A stretch of DNA of 64,000 bases from Oscillospiraceae bacterium (GCA_902775355.1 CACYLY010000029.1:1-64000); one strand, 5' to 3'; shown: positions 35,052-43,752, counted from the stretch's first letter. Program-made: numbers and translations. Notes: generated by a model not told the origin, from the letters alone.

Positions 35052-35243
35052 AATTCGGAATTCGGAGTTCGGAATTCGGAATTTAGATTACGAAGAACTG
35101 CGCACGGTTTCTTGCTTCCGTCCAAATACGTACGTGCCGCCTGCTCGTTCTTTTTTCCGTATTCGTAAGGAAAATCGGGATCTCCCTCCCGCCAGGCAAG
35201 GCCCCCGCGTCCCCGTCTCCAAAAAACTACGAACTACGAACTA
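35052..35243. repeat. TTCGGAA tract and TACGAAC tract
   Basis: 35052-35084 is a tandem of AATTCGGAATTCGGAG-type words. 35225-35243 is AACTACGAACTACGAACTA, which overlaps the last codons and stop of rarA (35241). The gap between rarA and the DUF951 gene holds no gene. Confidence 0.7.
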
Positions 35244-36485
35244 TTTCTTGATCTGTTCCCAATACGCCCGCGCGGCCTGCTCGGTCTTGTTGTCCCCGTA
35301 CTCGTAGTAGCGGGCGTCCTTCAGATCGTCGGGCAGGTACTGCTGCTTCACCCAGCGGTGGGGGAAATCGTGAGGATAGAGGTAGCCCTGCTCCCGCTCG
35401 AAGCCGGTCCCGTCGGCGTGGACGTTCTGCAGCTCCCGGGGGAAGCCCCTGCCCCGGCCGGCCCGCACGTCGGCAATGGCCCGGTCGATGGCCACGCAGC
35501 CGGTGTTGGACTTGGGGGCGGTGGCCAGCAGGATGCAGGCCTCGGCCAGGTGCAGCCGCCCCTCCGGCAGACCCAGCTGCAGGGCGGAATCCACGCAGGC
35601 CTTCACGATGGGCACCGCCTGGGGGTAGGCCAGGCCGATATCCTCGCTGGCAGAGCAGAGGATGCGGCGGCTGGCGCCGATCAGGTCCCCGGCCTCCAGG
35701 AGCCTTGCCAGATAGTGGAGCGCCGCGTCCGCATCCGAGCCCCGGAGGGACTTCATCAGGGCGGAGAGGCAGTCAAAATGCTCGTCCCCGTCCCGGTCGT
35801 AGCGCATGGCGCTGCGCTGGGTCACGTCCCGGGCGTCAGAGAGGGTCACGGTATCGGCGGAGGTGGAAAACAGCAGCTCCACCGCGTTCAGGGCCTTGCG
35901 CACGTCGCCCCCGCAGGCGTTGGCGATGCGCTTCGTCACGCCCGCCTCCAGGGTCAGGGGCTTTTCCCGCCGGGCGTTCAGCAGCTCCACCGCCCGCTGC
36001 ACCGCGAGCTCCGCGTCCTCCGGGGAAACGGGCTTGAACTCAAAGACCGTGGAGCGGCTCAAAATGGCGTTGAACACGCAGAAATATGGGTTTTCCGTGG
36101 TGGAGGCGATGAGGGTGATGCGCCCGTCCTCGATGAACTCCAGCAGGGACTGCTGCTGCTTTTTGTTGAAGTACTGGATCTCGTCCAGGTACAGCAGCAC
36201 GCCGCCGGGGGTCAGGAAGGTGTCCAGCTCGTCGATGATGCGCTTGATGTCCGCAATGCCGGCGGTGGTGGCGTTGAGCTTGCGCAGGCTCCGGTTGGTC
36301 CGCTGGGCGATGATCCGGGCCACGGTGGTCTTGCCGGTGCCGGAGGGGCCGTAGAAGATCATATTGGGGATCTGCCCGCTTTCGATAATGCGGCGCAGCA
36401 GCCCCTTGGGGCCCAGGATGTGCCGCTGGCCCACCACGTCCTCCAGGGACGCAGGGCGGATCTCGTCGGCAAGGGGTTTGTACAT
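35241..36485 (-). CDS. rarA: RarA (MgsA) replication-associated recombination ATPase
   Basis: 414 residues from ATG at 36485 (GGAGGG eight bases before); a codon at 36512 lacks a site. AAA+ clamp-loader-like core: Walker A YGPSGTGKTT (~45), Walker B LYLDEIQYF (~97), sensor 1 ASTTENP, Arg finger SRSTVFEF, then the tetramerisation domain with PRELQNVHADG. It acts at stalled forks and binds SSB. The stop codon lies within a TACGAAC repeat tract, so the extreme C-terminus could be repeat-derived. Confidence 0.93.
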   Translation of the reverse strand: MYKPLADEIRPASLEDVVGQRHILGPKGLLRRIIESGQIPNMIFYGPSGTGKTTVARIIAQRTNRSLRKLNATTAGIADIKRIIDELDTFLTPGGVLLYLDEIQYFNKKQQQSLLEFIEDGRITLIASTTENPYFCVFNAILSRSTVFEFKPVSPEDAELAVQRAVELLNARREKPLTLEAGVTKRIANACGGDVRKALNAVELLFSTSADTVTLSDARDVTQRSAMRYDRDGDEHFDCLSALMKSLRGSDADAALHYLARLLEAGDLIGASRRILCSASEDIGLAYPQAVPIVKACVDSALQLGLPEGRLHLAEACILLATAPKSNTGCVAIDRAIADVRAGRGRGFPRELQNVHADGTGFEREQGYLYPHDFPHRWVKQQYLPDDLKDARYYEYGDNKTEQAARAYWEQIKK

Positions 36486-36512
36486 AGGAAAGCCCTCCAC
36501 AGAAGATAACAA

Positions 36513-37189
36513 TTCAAAATATTATAACACAGAAGCCCCGGTTTGGAAAGCTTTTCTTCTCGTCCCCTCTCGCGGAGCTTCTCTGCGGGACAATAGCGCC
36601 CCTGTCCCACGTCCGGACCCCGTAGCGCCGAGCATCCCGACGCGCGGGAAGCATAGCGACGCGCGAGAAACGCGCGACGAACCAAGCTTGTCTGCGACGT
36701 TCCAAGCTCTGCTTGCTCGGCGAAAAACGGAGCGAAACGGCAGAACGAAGGAACGCCGAGCGATGCTCGGCGCTACGAGCGCTTACCTGCGTTTCGTCTG
36801 CTGTCGTAGGGGCTGACGCCCTCGGCAGCCCGCCCGATCCGCGCCGACCTTCCGTCTCTCGCCCGTAGGGGTCGACGTCCTCGGCGACCCTGGACGTTGG
36901 AAAACAGGAGACGCAGGGCCGTCGGGGGCGCCGGCCCCTACGGGCAGCTTGTCCCATGATACAAGACGCCGAGCGATGCTCGGCGCTACGGGTGCGCGGC
37001 TGCGTTTCGTCTGTCGTAGGGGCTGATCCCACACGATCGGAACATGCAGGCGCTTCTCCAGCCGGGAGGCAGGGGAGCCGTCCCCGCTTTTTCTTTCTCC
37101 CGGCTCCCCGCGGACGACCGGATTCCGCCGGTTTTGCACAAGATGTGGTGTATGATAGCGGCAAAGACTACAAGATAGGAGGTCTTGTT
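36513..37189. other. Gene-free, repeat-rich stretch
   Basis: About 680 bases upstream of the noc-like gene. It holds two copies of GAGCGATGCTCGGCGCTACG (around 36757 and 36969), two related GTAGGGGCTGACGCCCTCGG / GTAGGGGTCGACGTCCTCGG units near 36805 and 36867 and a third, CTACGGG-type unit near 37008. Reading frames here are short, overlap on both strands and lack ribosome sites. Confidence 0.6.
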
Positions 37190-38047
37190 ATGCCCATCAC
37201 CCGCGCGCGTCCCGGACTGCACCGGGGCGGCGTCCTGTCCCTCCGGCTGGAGGACATCTCCCCCAACCCGGTGCAGCCCCGCCGGCACTTCGACGAGGAG
37301 GCCCTGCGGGAGCTCAGCGACAGCATCCGCAGCTACGGCATCCTCAATCCCCTGACGGTGCGGCTGCGCTGCGGCAAATACGAGCTGGTGGCCGGGGAGC
37401 GCCGGCTGCGGGCGGCGAAGCTGGCGGGGCTCACGGAGGTGCCCTGCATCCTCATGGACGTGAACATGGAGGACGCCGGGCTGCTGGCCCTGGTGGAAAA
37501 CCTGCAGCGGAAGGATCTGGACTATCTGGAGGAGGCGGAGGGCCTGCGCCGCCTGATCCGCATGTTCGGCCTGAGCCAGGAGGAGGCGGCCCGGCGGATC
37601 GGCAAGTCCCAGAGCGCCGTGGCCAATAAGCTGCGGCTTTTGAAGCTGCCGGAGGACGTGCTGGAGGCTCTGCGGAAAAACGGCCTCTCGGAGCGCCACG
37701 GCCGGGCCCTGCTGCGCCTGCCGGACCCGGAGCGCCAGCGGGCGGCCCTGGCGGCGATGCTGGAGCAGCGCATGAACGTGGCCGCCGCCGAGGCCTATGT
37801 GGAGGCCCTGCTCTCTCCCCCGGAGCCGGAGCCGGAGGAGCCGCCGCCCACAGAGAAAAAGGGCCGGAAGAAGACCTTCGTGATGAAGGACCTGCGGCTC
37901 TTCCTCAACACCGTCAGCCGCAGCGTGGATCTGATGAAGCAGGGGGGCGTGGCGGCGGACATGCGCCGGGAGGAGACCGAGGATGCCCTGATCCTGACCA
38001 TCTCCATCCCCAAGGCCCGGAGCGACAGCGCCCCGCAGACGACATAA
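37190..38047 (+). CDS. noc: ParB/Noc family DNA-binding protein
   Basis: 285 residues from ATG at 37190 (AGGAGG seven bases before); an in-frame extension to 36956 lies in repeats. Residues ~20-110 form the ParB N domain with PRRHFDEEALRELSDSIRSYGILNPL, GERRLRAAKLAG (CTP-binding box) and ENLQRKDLDYLEEAEG. The HTH is LSQEEAARRIGKSQSAVANKLRLLKLP (~125-150). The length equals B. subtilis Noc (283), and there is no adjacent parA, which favours Noc (nucleoid occlusion) over Spo0J/ParB. The C-terminal VMKDLRLFLNTVSRSVDLMKQGG is the usual dimer domain start. Confidence 0.8.
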   Translation: MPITRARPGLHRGGVLSLRLEDISPNPVQPRRHFDEEALRELSDSIRSYGILNPLTVRLRCGKYELVAGERRLRAAKLAGLTEVPCILMDVNMEDAGLLALVENLQRKDLDYLEEAEGLRRLIRMFGLSQEEAARRIGKSQSAVANKLRLLKLPEDVLEALRKNGLSERHGRALLRLPDPERQRAALAAMLEQRMNVAAAEAYVEALLSPPEPEPEEPPPTEKKGRKKTFVMKDLRLFLNTVSRSVDLMKQGGVAADMRREETEDALILTISIPKARSDSAPQTT

Positions 38048-38092
38048 AAAGCAAAAACGCCCCATATACTTGCGGTATCTGGGGGTGTTTGG

Positions 38093-38371
38093 ATGATCCT
38101 GTATTATTCGGACCTGCGCTACAAGGAGGTCATCGACGTGCACACGGGCTTTCGCCTGGGCTACGTGTGCGACGCGGAGTTTGACGACAAGGAGGGGCGG
38201 CTGGTCTCGCTGGTGACCCCCGGGCGCAGCAAGTTCTTCGGGCTGCTGGGCCGGGAGGACGACTATGTGCTGCCCTGGACGGCCATCGTGCGCATCGGCA
38301 CGGACATCATCCTGGTGGACCTGCAGGAGAGCTGCCAACGCCGCAAGCGGCCCAAGCGGGGCTGGCTGTGA
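38093..38371 (+). CDS. YlmC/YmxH family PRC-barrel sporulation protein
   Basis: 92 residues. LRYKEVIDVHTGFRLGYVCDAEFDDKEGRLVSLVTPG is the PRC-barrel of the YlmC/YmxH family, and WTAIVRIGTDIILVD its second half. Members are linked to sporulation in Clostridia and Bacillus but have no settled biochemical role. The 45-base gap after noc holds an imperfect hairpin (AACGCCCC...GGGGGTGTT) that may attenuate read-through. Confidence 0.85.
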   Translation: MILYYSDLRYKEVIDVHTGFRLGYVCDAEFDDKEGRLVSLVTPGRSKFFGLLGREDDYVLPWTAIVRIGTDIILVDLQESCQRRKRPKRGWL

Positions 38372-38377
38372 CAAAAC

Positions 38378-38408
38378 GCGCAGGAGCGGACGCTCCTGCG
38401 CGCTTTTT
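38378..38408. terminator. Terminator between ymxH-like and ECF genes
   Basis: 11-bp stem GCGCAGGAGCG / CGCTCCTGCGC followed by TTTTT on the plus strand and AAAA on the left, so it can serve both convergent genes. Confidence 0.85.
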
Positions 38409-38422
38409 GCTGTGATATCGTT

Positions 38423-38959
38423 TCAGAGATCCTCCAAACCGTCCCGGTTCAGGAGCCTGCGCAGGACCTTGCACAGGGGCCGGTAGAGGACCAGGGTGAA
38501 CGCGAAGTTCCCGGCACAGTGGATCAGATCGAAGGGGATGCCGTTGAGCCACATGAGCCAGAAGCCCTTCCAGCCGCCCATGATGCAGAAATAGGGGATG
38601 TACATCAAGGGACCGAAGCTCAGCCCCCAGAGGGCCGCGATCACCGCCCAGATCAGGGCGGAGTCGTTCTTCCGGAAGAGCATGGCCACCACCACCAGCA
38701 GGGGCCAGATGAAGAGATAGCTGACCCACCAGACGTGGAAGCCGAAGATCAGCCCCTCCAGCAGCACGTAGATGCCCACGGAATACAGGGCCTTCCAGCC
38801 GAAGAACACCGTGGTCAGGATGATGAGCACGGCGTTGATGTTGATGTTGGGCAGGCTCGCCAGGGCAAACTTGGCCGCAAAGATCAGCGCCCCCATCAGG
38901 GACAGGGTGGTGATCTCGATGGCGGAGAGTTTACCAGCCGACTGTGAGGACGATCTCAT
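38423..38959 (-). CDS. ECF transporter S component, probably for cobalamin or a precursor
   Basis: 178 residues with six predicted membrane segments (about 17-38, 42-60, 62-78, 82-100, 105-125, 145-168). The IEITTLSLMGALIFAAKFALASLP start and KALYSVGIYVLLEGLIFG are ECF S-component features. Position after a cobalamin riboswitch and a DUF4430 (transcobalamin-like domain) gene indicates a corrinoid substrate (inference from context). It needs the shared ECF-A/T module encoded elsewhere. Its start overlaps the DUF4430 gene by 29 bases. Confidence 0.82.
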   Translation of the reverse strand: MRSSSQSAGKLSAIEITTLSLMGALIFAAKFALASLPNININAVLIILTTVFFGWKALYSVGIYVLLEGLIFGFHVWWVSYLFIWPLLVVVAMLFRKNDSALIWAVIAALWGLSFGPLMYIPYFCIMGGWKGFWLMWLNGIPFDLIHCAGNFAFTLVLYRPLCKVLRRLLNRDGLEDL

Positions 38960-39329
38960 ACTTGTCGCCGTCCTGGATCATGGTGCTGTCCACGCCCGTG
39001 GGGAGCATATTCCCTTCCCCGTCGTTGAAGCACCACCACTCCTGGGCGGCCTCGTCGGCGGTCTCCCCGTCCACGGTCAGGACATAGAGGCCCCACTCGC
39101 TCTCGGTGCCCTCGATCAGCTTCTCCTGCTCCAGGGCGCCCCGCAGGGTCTCGGCATCCGTGTGGATGACGAACTCCTTCCTGCTCTCGTCCTTGTGCAC
39201 GACCTCCACGGTCACGGTTTTGGCGCCCTCCGACGCCTGGGGTCTGAAGTGCAGGTACAGCAGTACCGCCGCGGCCGCGACCACAAGCAACAGGATCACG
39301 GCAAGAATTTTTTTGGTTTTGTTGGACAA
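38931..39329 (-). CDS. Secreted/anchored DUF4430 (transcobalamin-like) protein
   Basis: 132 residues with a TTG start at 39329, eight bases after AGGAGAG. An in-frame upstream ATG at 39419 would put unrelated leader-derived residues before the signal, and the ATG that follows the ribosome site directly is in another frame. SNKTKKILAVILLLVVAAAAVLLYL is an N-terminal membrane anchor. The rest is one DUF4430 domain: LRGALEQEKLIEG..WGLYVLTVDGETAD...WWCFNDGEG. DUF4430 is the C-terminal fold of transcobalamin/intrinsic factor, so it may bind corrinoids outside the cell and hand them to the S component encoded next. Confidence 0.8.
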   Translation of the reverse strand: MSNKTKKILAVILLLVVAAAAVLLYLHFRPQASEGAKTVTVEVVHKDESRKEFVIHTDAETLRGALEQEKLIEGTESEWGLYVLTVDGETADEAAQEWWCFNDGEGNMLPTGVDSTMIQDGDKYEIVLTVGW

Positions 39330-39475
39330 AAAACATCTCTCCTTTCTTTGTTCGGCCCGAAGGCCATCGGAAATCGCACAAAGAAAAAGAGAGACGGGCA
39401 TGGCAAAGCCACGCCGCATCGTTCTTTGACCGGGTTCCGCGGTTCCTTGTACGACACAGCGTTTGTAAGATTCAC

Positions 39476-39612
39476 TGTCCGGGCAGGTCTTCTGACTTCG
39501 GGAGACACAAGCGCCTCCGCTTCACAGTGGCGGCCCCGCGAGGGATTTTCACCCAGATTCCCCTGTTGAGTACGACGGAGGGCGCTCCGCGTACATCCCG
39601 GTCCGATTTGCT
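39476..39612 (-). ncRNA. Cobalamin riboswitch
   Basis: Read on the minus strand it contains GGGAATCTGGGTGAAAATCCC, the B12 box GCCACTGTGA and AGTCAGAAGACCTGCC in the right order and spacing for the adenosylcobalamin riboswitch class. The DUF4430 + ECF S component operon follows after a ~145 nt leader, so cobalamin should repress it. Confidence 0.95.
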
Positions 39613-39621
39613 TGCGGCAAG

Positions 39622-39650
39622 AGTATAGCACGCCCCGCCGCCCTATGCAA
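39622..39650 (-). promoter_or_regulatory. Promoter upstream of the cobalamin riboswitch
   Basis: Minus strand TTGCAT (39645-39650), 17 bases, TATACT (39622-39627); start near 39615, just before the riboswitch. Confidence 0.82.
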
Positions 39651-39656
39651 GAAGGA

Positions 39657-39876
39657 ACGCCGGACGGGCAGTCCGGCGTCAGACTGTAGACAAAGTGGGG
39701 TTGCTGTCATCGCGAACCAGTGACCGATGTCACTGGTGTGGCGATCCGCAACTCAAAGCCGTGGAATTATGACATTTTTAAGAGAACGGATTGCCACGCC
39801 AGTTTGCGCACTGGCTCGCAATGACAGACTTTTGGGCTTTGTCTACATATTGAACGCCGGACGGATAGTCCGGCGT
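39657..39876. repeat. TAGACAAA element between duplicated terminator hairpins, site 1
   Basis: The element 39684-39847 starts CTGTAGACAAAG and ends CTTTGTCTACA. Inside are two halves of a known-looking dispersed repeat (GTCATCGCGAACCAGTG / CACTGGC..GCAATGACA). On both sides stands nearly the same hairpin: 39657-39679 and 39854-39876 (ACGCCGGAC..GTCCGGCGT). A second site with different hairpins is at 44304-44488. The right hairpin also terminates the double-DUF4430 gene. Confidence 0.7.
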
Positions 39877-39919
39877 TCCTTTTACATGGTCCTTTGGGCT
39901 TTTGTTTTCGAAAAACGGC

Positions 39920-40738
39920 TCAGTAGACCCCCTTGACGAAGCTGAGCTCATAGCGGTCCCCGTCGGCGATCTGGATGTGGTCCACCCCCAGCTCGGACAG
40001 TTCGCCGTTTTTGGTGAGGCGCCACCAGTCGTGATGGCTCTCGTGGATGGTCTCCCCGTCCACGGTGTAGATATAGAGACCGTAATCGCCCTCGACGCCC
40101 TCGATCAGGCCCTGCTGCTCCAGGGCGGCCCGCAGCGTGGTCTCCGTGGTGGTGATGGTGAAGACCTTCTCGCTCTCGTCCCCGTGGATCACCCGGAGGG
40201 TAAAGGTGACGGAGGCCGGCTTAGAGACGGCGTCCTCGGTGCCCGAGCCGGTGATGAGGGTATAGGTGAAGTGCTCTCCCCCGGCGATCACCGTGCCGTC
40301 CACGCCGACTGTGCTCACCTCTCCGTCTCTGGAGAGGCACCACCACTGCTGCAGGCTCGTGTCGGCGGTCTCTCCGTCCACCGCGAGGACATAGAGGCCC
40401 CAGTCATACTCCACGCCGGCGATCAGCCCCTCCTTTTCCAGGATCCTGCGCAGGTTCCGCTCCTTGGTGGCGATGGAAAAGTCCTGCCTGCTGCCGTCCC
40501 CGTGGACGACGGTGAGGAGGATGGCCACGCCGGGGGGCTCCTCCGTGGGCGCCGGCTCCTCGCCGGCCGCGCCGGAGGCGGGCCGGACCTGGGCGTTCTG
40601 CTGCGGGGCGGGGGTCCGCCGGGTCTCCGCGGCCCAGAGCTGCACTGGGTTTCCCCAGTGAAACCAGATGTACGCCGCGCCTCCCGCGGCTGCAAGCAGC
40701 AGGATCACGACCAGCAGCTTTTTGGCTCTTTTGGACAA
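39920..40738 (-). CDS. Protein with two DUF4430 (transcobalamin-like) domains
   Basis: 272 residues, TTG start at 40738 after GGGAGAG, the same unusual start arrangement as the single-domain paralogue. Anchor AKKLLVVILLLAAAGGAAYIWF (5-26), a proline-rich linker (~40-68), then two DUF4430 domains: LRRILEKEGLIAG..WGLYVLAVDGETAD..WWCL (~90-165) and LRAALEQQGLIEG..YGLYIYTVDGETIH..WWRL (~190-268). Likely an extracellular corrinoid-binding or related ligand-binding protein. Monocistronic with its own promoter and a long leader that lacks the cobalamin riboswitch. Confidence 0.8.
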   Translation of the reverse strand: MSKRAKKLLVVILLLAAAGGAAYIWFHWGNPVQLWAAETRRTPAPQQNAQVRPASGAAGEEPAPTEEPPGVAILLTVVHGDGSRQDFSIATKERNLRRILEKEGLIAGVEYDWGLYVLAVDGETADTSLQQWWCLSRDGEVSTVGVDGTVIAGGEHFTYTLITGSGTEDAVSKPASVTFTLRVIHGDESEKVFTITTTETTLRAALEQQGLIEGVEGDYGLYIYTVDGETIHESHHDWWRLTKNGELSELGVDHIQIADGDRYELSFVKGVY

Positions 40739-41065
40739 ACAGCATCTCTCCCTTCCCTGTTCGGCCCTGCGGCCCTTGGAAATCGCAGAAAGAAAAAGAG
40801 AGACCGGCGCGGCAGCGCCTCATCGTTCTTTGACCGGATTCCGCGGTTTCTTGTACGGCAAGCGTGTATCCTGCAAGGATCATCGCAGGGAGAAAACCAT
40901 CGAGGTTTCGACTGTTTTCTCCGCCAAACGGCAGGTTTGGCGGCAAAGGATGCATTTCATCCTTTGCGCGATGTTCCTTGCAATGATGATATGGCAAAAC
41001 AGCCGCGCTGTTTTGCTGAGCCGCAAAGCGGCTCGGCGAAATGCCTTGCGACATTCCGCCATCTT
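40739..41065 (-). promoter_or_regulatory. Long structured 5' leader of the double-DUF4430 gene
   Basis: About 325 nt between the predicted start site and the TTG. It folds into successive stems: GCCGAGCCGCTTTGCGGCTC, GCAAAACAGCGCGGCTGTTTTGC, AAAGGATGAAATGCATCCTTT and CCGCCAAAC..GTTTGGCGG. The gene-proximal 130 nt (from AACCGCGGAA to CGGCCCTGC) are ~80% the same as the leader between the cobalamin riboswitch and the single-DUF4430 gene. No B12 box is present. Confidence 0.6.
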
Positions 41066-41071
41066 ATCATC

Positions 41072-41100
41072 ATTATAGCACGATCCGCGCCGCGCTTCAA
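41072..41100 (-). promoter_or_regulatory. Promoter of the double-DUF4430 gene
   Basis: Minus strand TTGAAG (41095-41100), 17 bases, TATAAT (41072-41077). Confidence 0.8.
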
Positions 41101-41239
41101 GGCCCGTCGGCGACGGAACGTATTTCCTTTTACAGGCAGAAGAAACCGGAGAGGCGCCGCCTCTCCGGTTTCCGGTCTCCCCCGCGCCCAATGAAACGCC
41201 GGAAATCCGGCGTCTCTGCGCTTCGGGGGCCTTTCGTTT

Positions 41240-41535
41240 TCAGCTCAGGGCCAGGATGATGCCGGTGGCGACGCCGCCGGCGATGGCGAGGAAGCTCCAG
41301 AATTTGACCCAAAAAGCGATGGATTTCACATTTTTCGCGATCTGCTCCAGCGTTCCGGGGTTGATCTCTCCGGGCGCGGGGCGGGAGCAGCGGGAGCGGG
41401 AGCCTGGGGCGGTTCTTCCGCCGTTACGGGCTTCGGTTCTTCGACGACGCCGGTAACCAGATTGTAATGGCACCTGGGGCATTTCTTTTCGGCAACGGAG
41501 CCGACCAGCTCCACGCCGCAGTTCGGGCACTTCAT
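41240..41535 (-). pseudogene. Zinc-ribbon membrane protein broken by a one-base frameshift
   Basis: From ATG 41535 the frame reads MKCPNCGVELVGSVAEKKCPRCHYNLVTG..., a CxxC-CxxC zinc ribbon with an Ala/Pro linker. The linker then runs off into RPERSTPERW and a stop at 41326. In the next frame from about 41375 the sequence continues as GEINPGTLEQIAKNVKSIAFWVKFWSFLAIAGGVATGIILALS, a linker plus one membrane helix ending at 41240. Adding one C in the C-rich linker would restore a ~98-residue zinc-ribbon/TM protein. It may be a true mutation, slippage variation or a sequence error. Confidence 0.75.
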
Positions 41536-41898
41536 GTTTTCTATACTCTTTTCTTCATATTTTCCGTGCCTTCCGGGAAGCGGAAAGCACAGACTCTCCG
41601 CGCTTCGAAGCCGTCTCCCCGGCGAACGGCGGGCATGCCGCCGCCGAAACAGCTTCGCTGTGCAGAAAGATTTTCCTATGGATGTGCGGATAATGCAGTC
41701 CTTCTTCCGCCCGGTTCATCTTAACAAAACCGCCCGGCAAAAGCAATGAACTCTCTGCATCGTGTGGAAAGATTTTTTCGTTTTTCCGGGCCTTACCCGC
41801 CGGTCCGGCCGTCGAAACCTGTTGCCTTGTATGCGGGGGTTCTGGTATACTTGTCTATACGGGACGACCCATGATCCCGGGAGGAGGGTGCGAGAGAG

Positions 41899-43752
41899 AT
41901 GAAAAAGAGCAGAAACTCCGCTTATCAAAAGTCTTTTTCCGTAAAAGACCGCTTCCGATACTGGTTTGACAACAAGATGACCCGGGGCTCGCTGGGCCTG
42001 ATCCGGATCCTGATCATCGCTTCCGTTTTGCTGGCGGCCATCATCGCCGGCCTGATCATCCTCTTTGGATTCAATGAGGATGGGGAGGTCGCCTCCGTTT
42101 TCTGGGACAGCATCGCCACCGTCATCAACGCCTGGATGCCCTCCTTTGAAGACGGGAGCCCGGGCTATCTGATCCTGATGTCGCTCACCGCCATCGCGGG
42201 CGTTCTGTTCACCAGCGTGCTGATCGGTATCATCACCAGCGCCATCGAGGAGAAGATCGACAATCTGAAGCGCGGCAATTCCCTGGTTCTGGAAAGAGAG
42301 CATATCGTGGTCCTCGGTTTTTACCCCGGCAACTTCACCCTGCTGCAGCAGCTCATCCTCGCCGCCGCGGGAAAGCCCGCCTGCATCGTTTTGGCGGAGG
42401 ACATGGAGCGGGAGGAGATGGAGCAGGCCATCCGGGACAATCTGGATGTTCCGAAAAACTTCCGGATCGTCTGCCGCACCGTGGATATCACGGATCCGGC
42501 GTCTCTGGAGAAGTGCTCCGTCGAGACCTGCAAGACCATCATCGTCAGTCCGACGGAGGACATGCGGACCATCAAGGCCGTCCTGGCCGTCTCCGCCCTT
42601 CTCGAGGAAAAGGGCGTGCCGGAGATCAGCATCAACGCCATCATCTCCAAATCCGCGCACCGCTTCCCGCCCTCCATCGCGGAGGCAAATCACATCACGA
42701 CCCTGCAGACCAACAGCATCCTGGCGAAAATGATCGCCCATTCCTGCACCCAGACCGGCCTTTCCGAGGCCTTCCGGGAGCTGTTCAATTTTGAGGGCTC
42801 CGAGTTTTACCTGATCGAGCTGCGGGGGATCGACGGCCTGTCCTTTGAGGAGCTCCAGCTGCGCCTGAACAACGCCGTTCCCGCCGGCGTTTACCGGGAC
42901 GGAAAGGTCACCATGAACCCGCCCGCCGCGTATACGCTGAAAGAGACGGATAAGGTCCTGGTGTTCTCCGAGGAAAACGATTCCGCCGTGCTGGAGGCCG
43001 ACTGTCCGCCGCTGCAGACGCCCTCCGGGGACCTGCGGATGAAGCACCTGGACACGACGGACACCGTCATCATCGGGCACAACGAGACACTGCCCATCAT
43101 TCTCCACGAATTGCCGGAAAACGTGTCCCATGTCTATCTTGCGGGCCAGAACGCCACGCAGGAGGAGCGGGAAGAGCTCCGGCAGGTCGCGGAGGCCAGG
43201 AATCTCCAGATCAATTATCTGCCGGGGGACCCCCGGTCCGAAAGTGTTCTGCTGAAGCTGGCCCGGATGGCGGAGCACATCGTCATCCTGAACGATCACA
43301 ATCAGGACCCCGAGGAAGCGGACATGGAGGCCATTTTCCTGCTTTTGAACCTGCGGGATATCCGCAAGCGCTACGATCTGCGCTTCAACATCACCGTCGA
43401 GATGCAGCTGGAAGCAAATCAGAAGCTGGTCGGCAGCGGGGACCACACCGACTTTCTCGTGGCCTCCAGCATGTCCTCTCTGTTTCTGGCCCAGCTGGCC
43501 GAGAGCCCGGAGCTGGTGGACGTGTTCCGCGAGATCCTCTCCAACGAAGGCAACGAGCTCTACCTGAAGAACGTCGGCCTGATGCATCTGGAGGGAGAAT
43601 ACACCGTCCGGGAGCTCCGGCAGATCATGCTCCGCCAGGGCTATATCCTCATGGGCGACCTGAACAAAGACAAGTACAGCACCTTTAACCGCAAGCTTGA
43701 CGAAAAGATCACCCTGACCCGGGACGACGATCTGATCGTCATCGGCGAATAG
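41899..43752 (+). CDS. CASTOR/POLLUX-like ion channel protein with TrkA-N domains
   Basis: 617 residues. Two membrane helices (~38-62 and ~85-110) enclose a short pore-like loop (WDSIATVINAWMPSFEDGSPGYL), followed by LIGIITSAIEEKIDNLKRGNSLVLEREHIVVLGF, the hallmark of the CASTOR/POLLUX/DMI1 family. Two cytoplasmic RCK-like halves follow (~130-330 and ~385-610). Bacterial members are thought to be ligand-gated cation channels; selectivity is unknown here. Strong GGGAGGAGGG ahead of the ATG. Third potassium-type system in the window. Confidence 0.88.
   Translation: MKKSRNSAYQKSFSVKDRFRYWFDNKMTRGSLGLIRILIIASVLLAAIIAGLIILFGFNEDGEVASVFWDSIATVINAWMPSFEDGSPGYLILMSLTAIAGVLFTSVLIGIITSAIEEKIDNLKRGNSLVLEREHIVVLGFYPGNFTLLQQLILAAAGKPACIVLAEDMEREEMEQAIRDNLDVPKNFRIVCRTVDITDPASLEKCSVETCKTIIVSPTEDMRTIKAVLAVSALLEEKGVPEISINAIISKSAHRFPPSIAEANHITTLQTNSILAKMIAHSCTQTGLSEAFRELFNFEGSEFYLIELRGIDGLSFEELQLRLNNAVPAGVYRDGKVTMNPPAAYTLKETDKVLVFSEENDSAVLEADCPPLQTPSGDLRMKHLDTTDTVIIGHNETLPIILHELPENVSHVYLAGQNATQEEREELRQVAEARNLQINYLPGDPRSESVLLKLARMAEHIVILNDHNQDPEEADMEAIFLLLNLRDIRKRYDLRFNITVEMQLEANQKLVGSGDHTDFLVASSMSSLFLAQLAESPELVDVFREILSNEGNELYLKNVGLMHLEGEYTVRELRQIMLRQGYILMGDLNKDKYSTFNRKLDEKITLTRDDDLIVIGE

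Noticed and set aside
36956..37189. N-terminal extension of the noc-like gene
   Set aside because: It lies in intergenic repeats; AGGAGG and ATG at 37190 coincide with the start of ParB homology.
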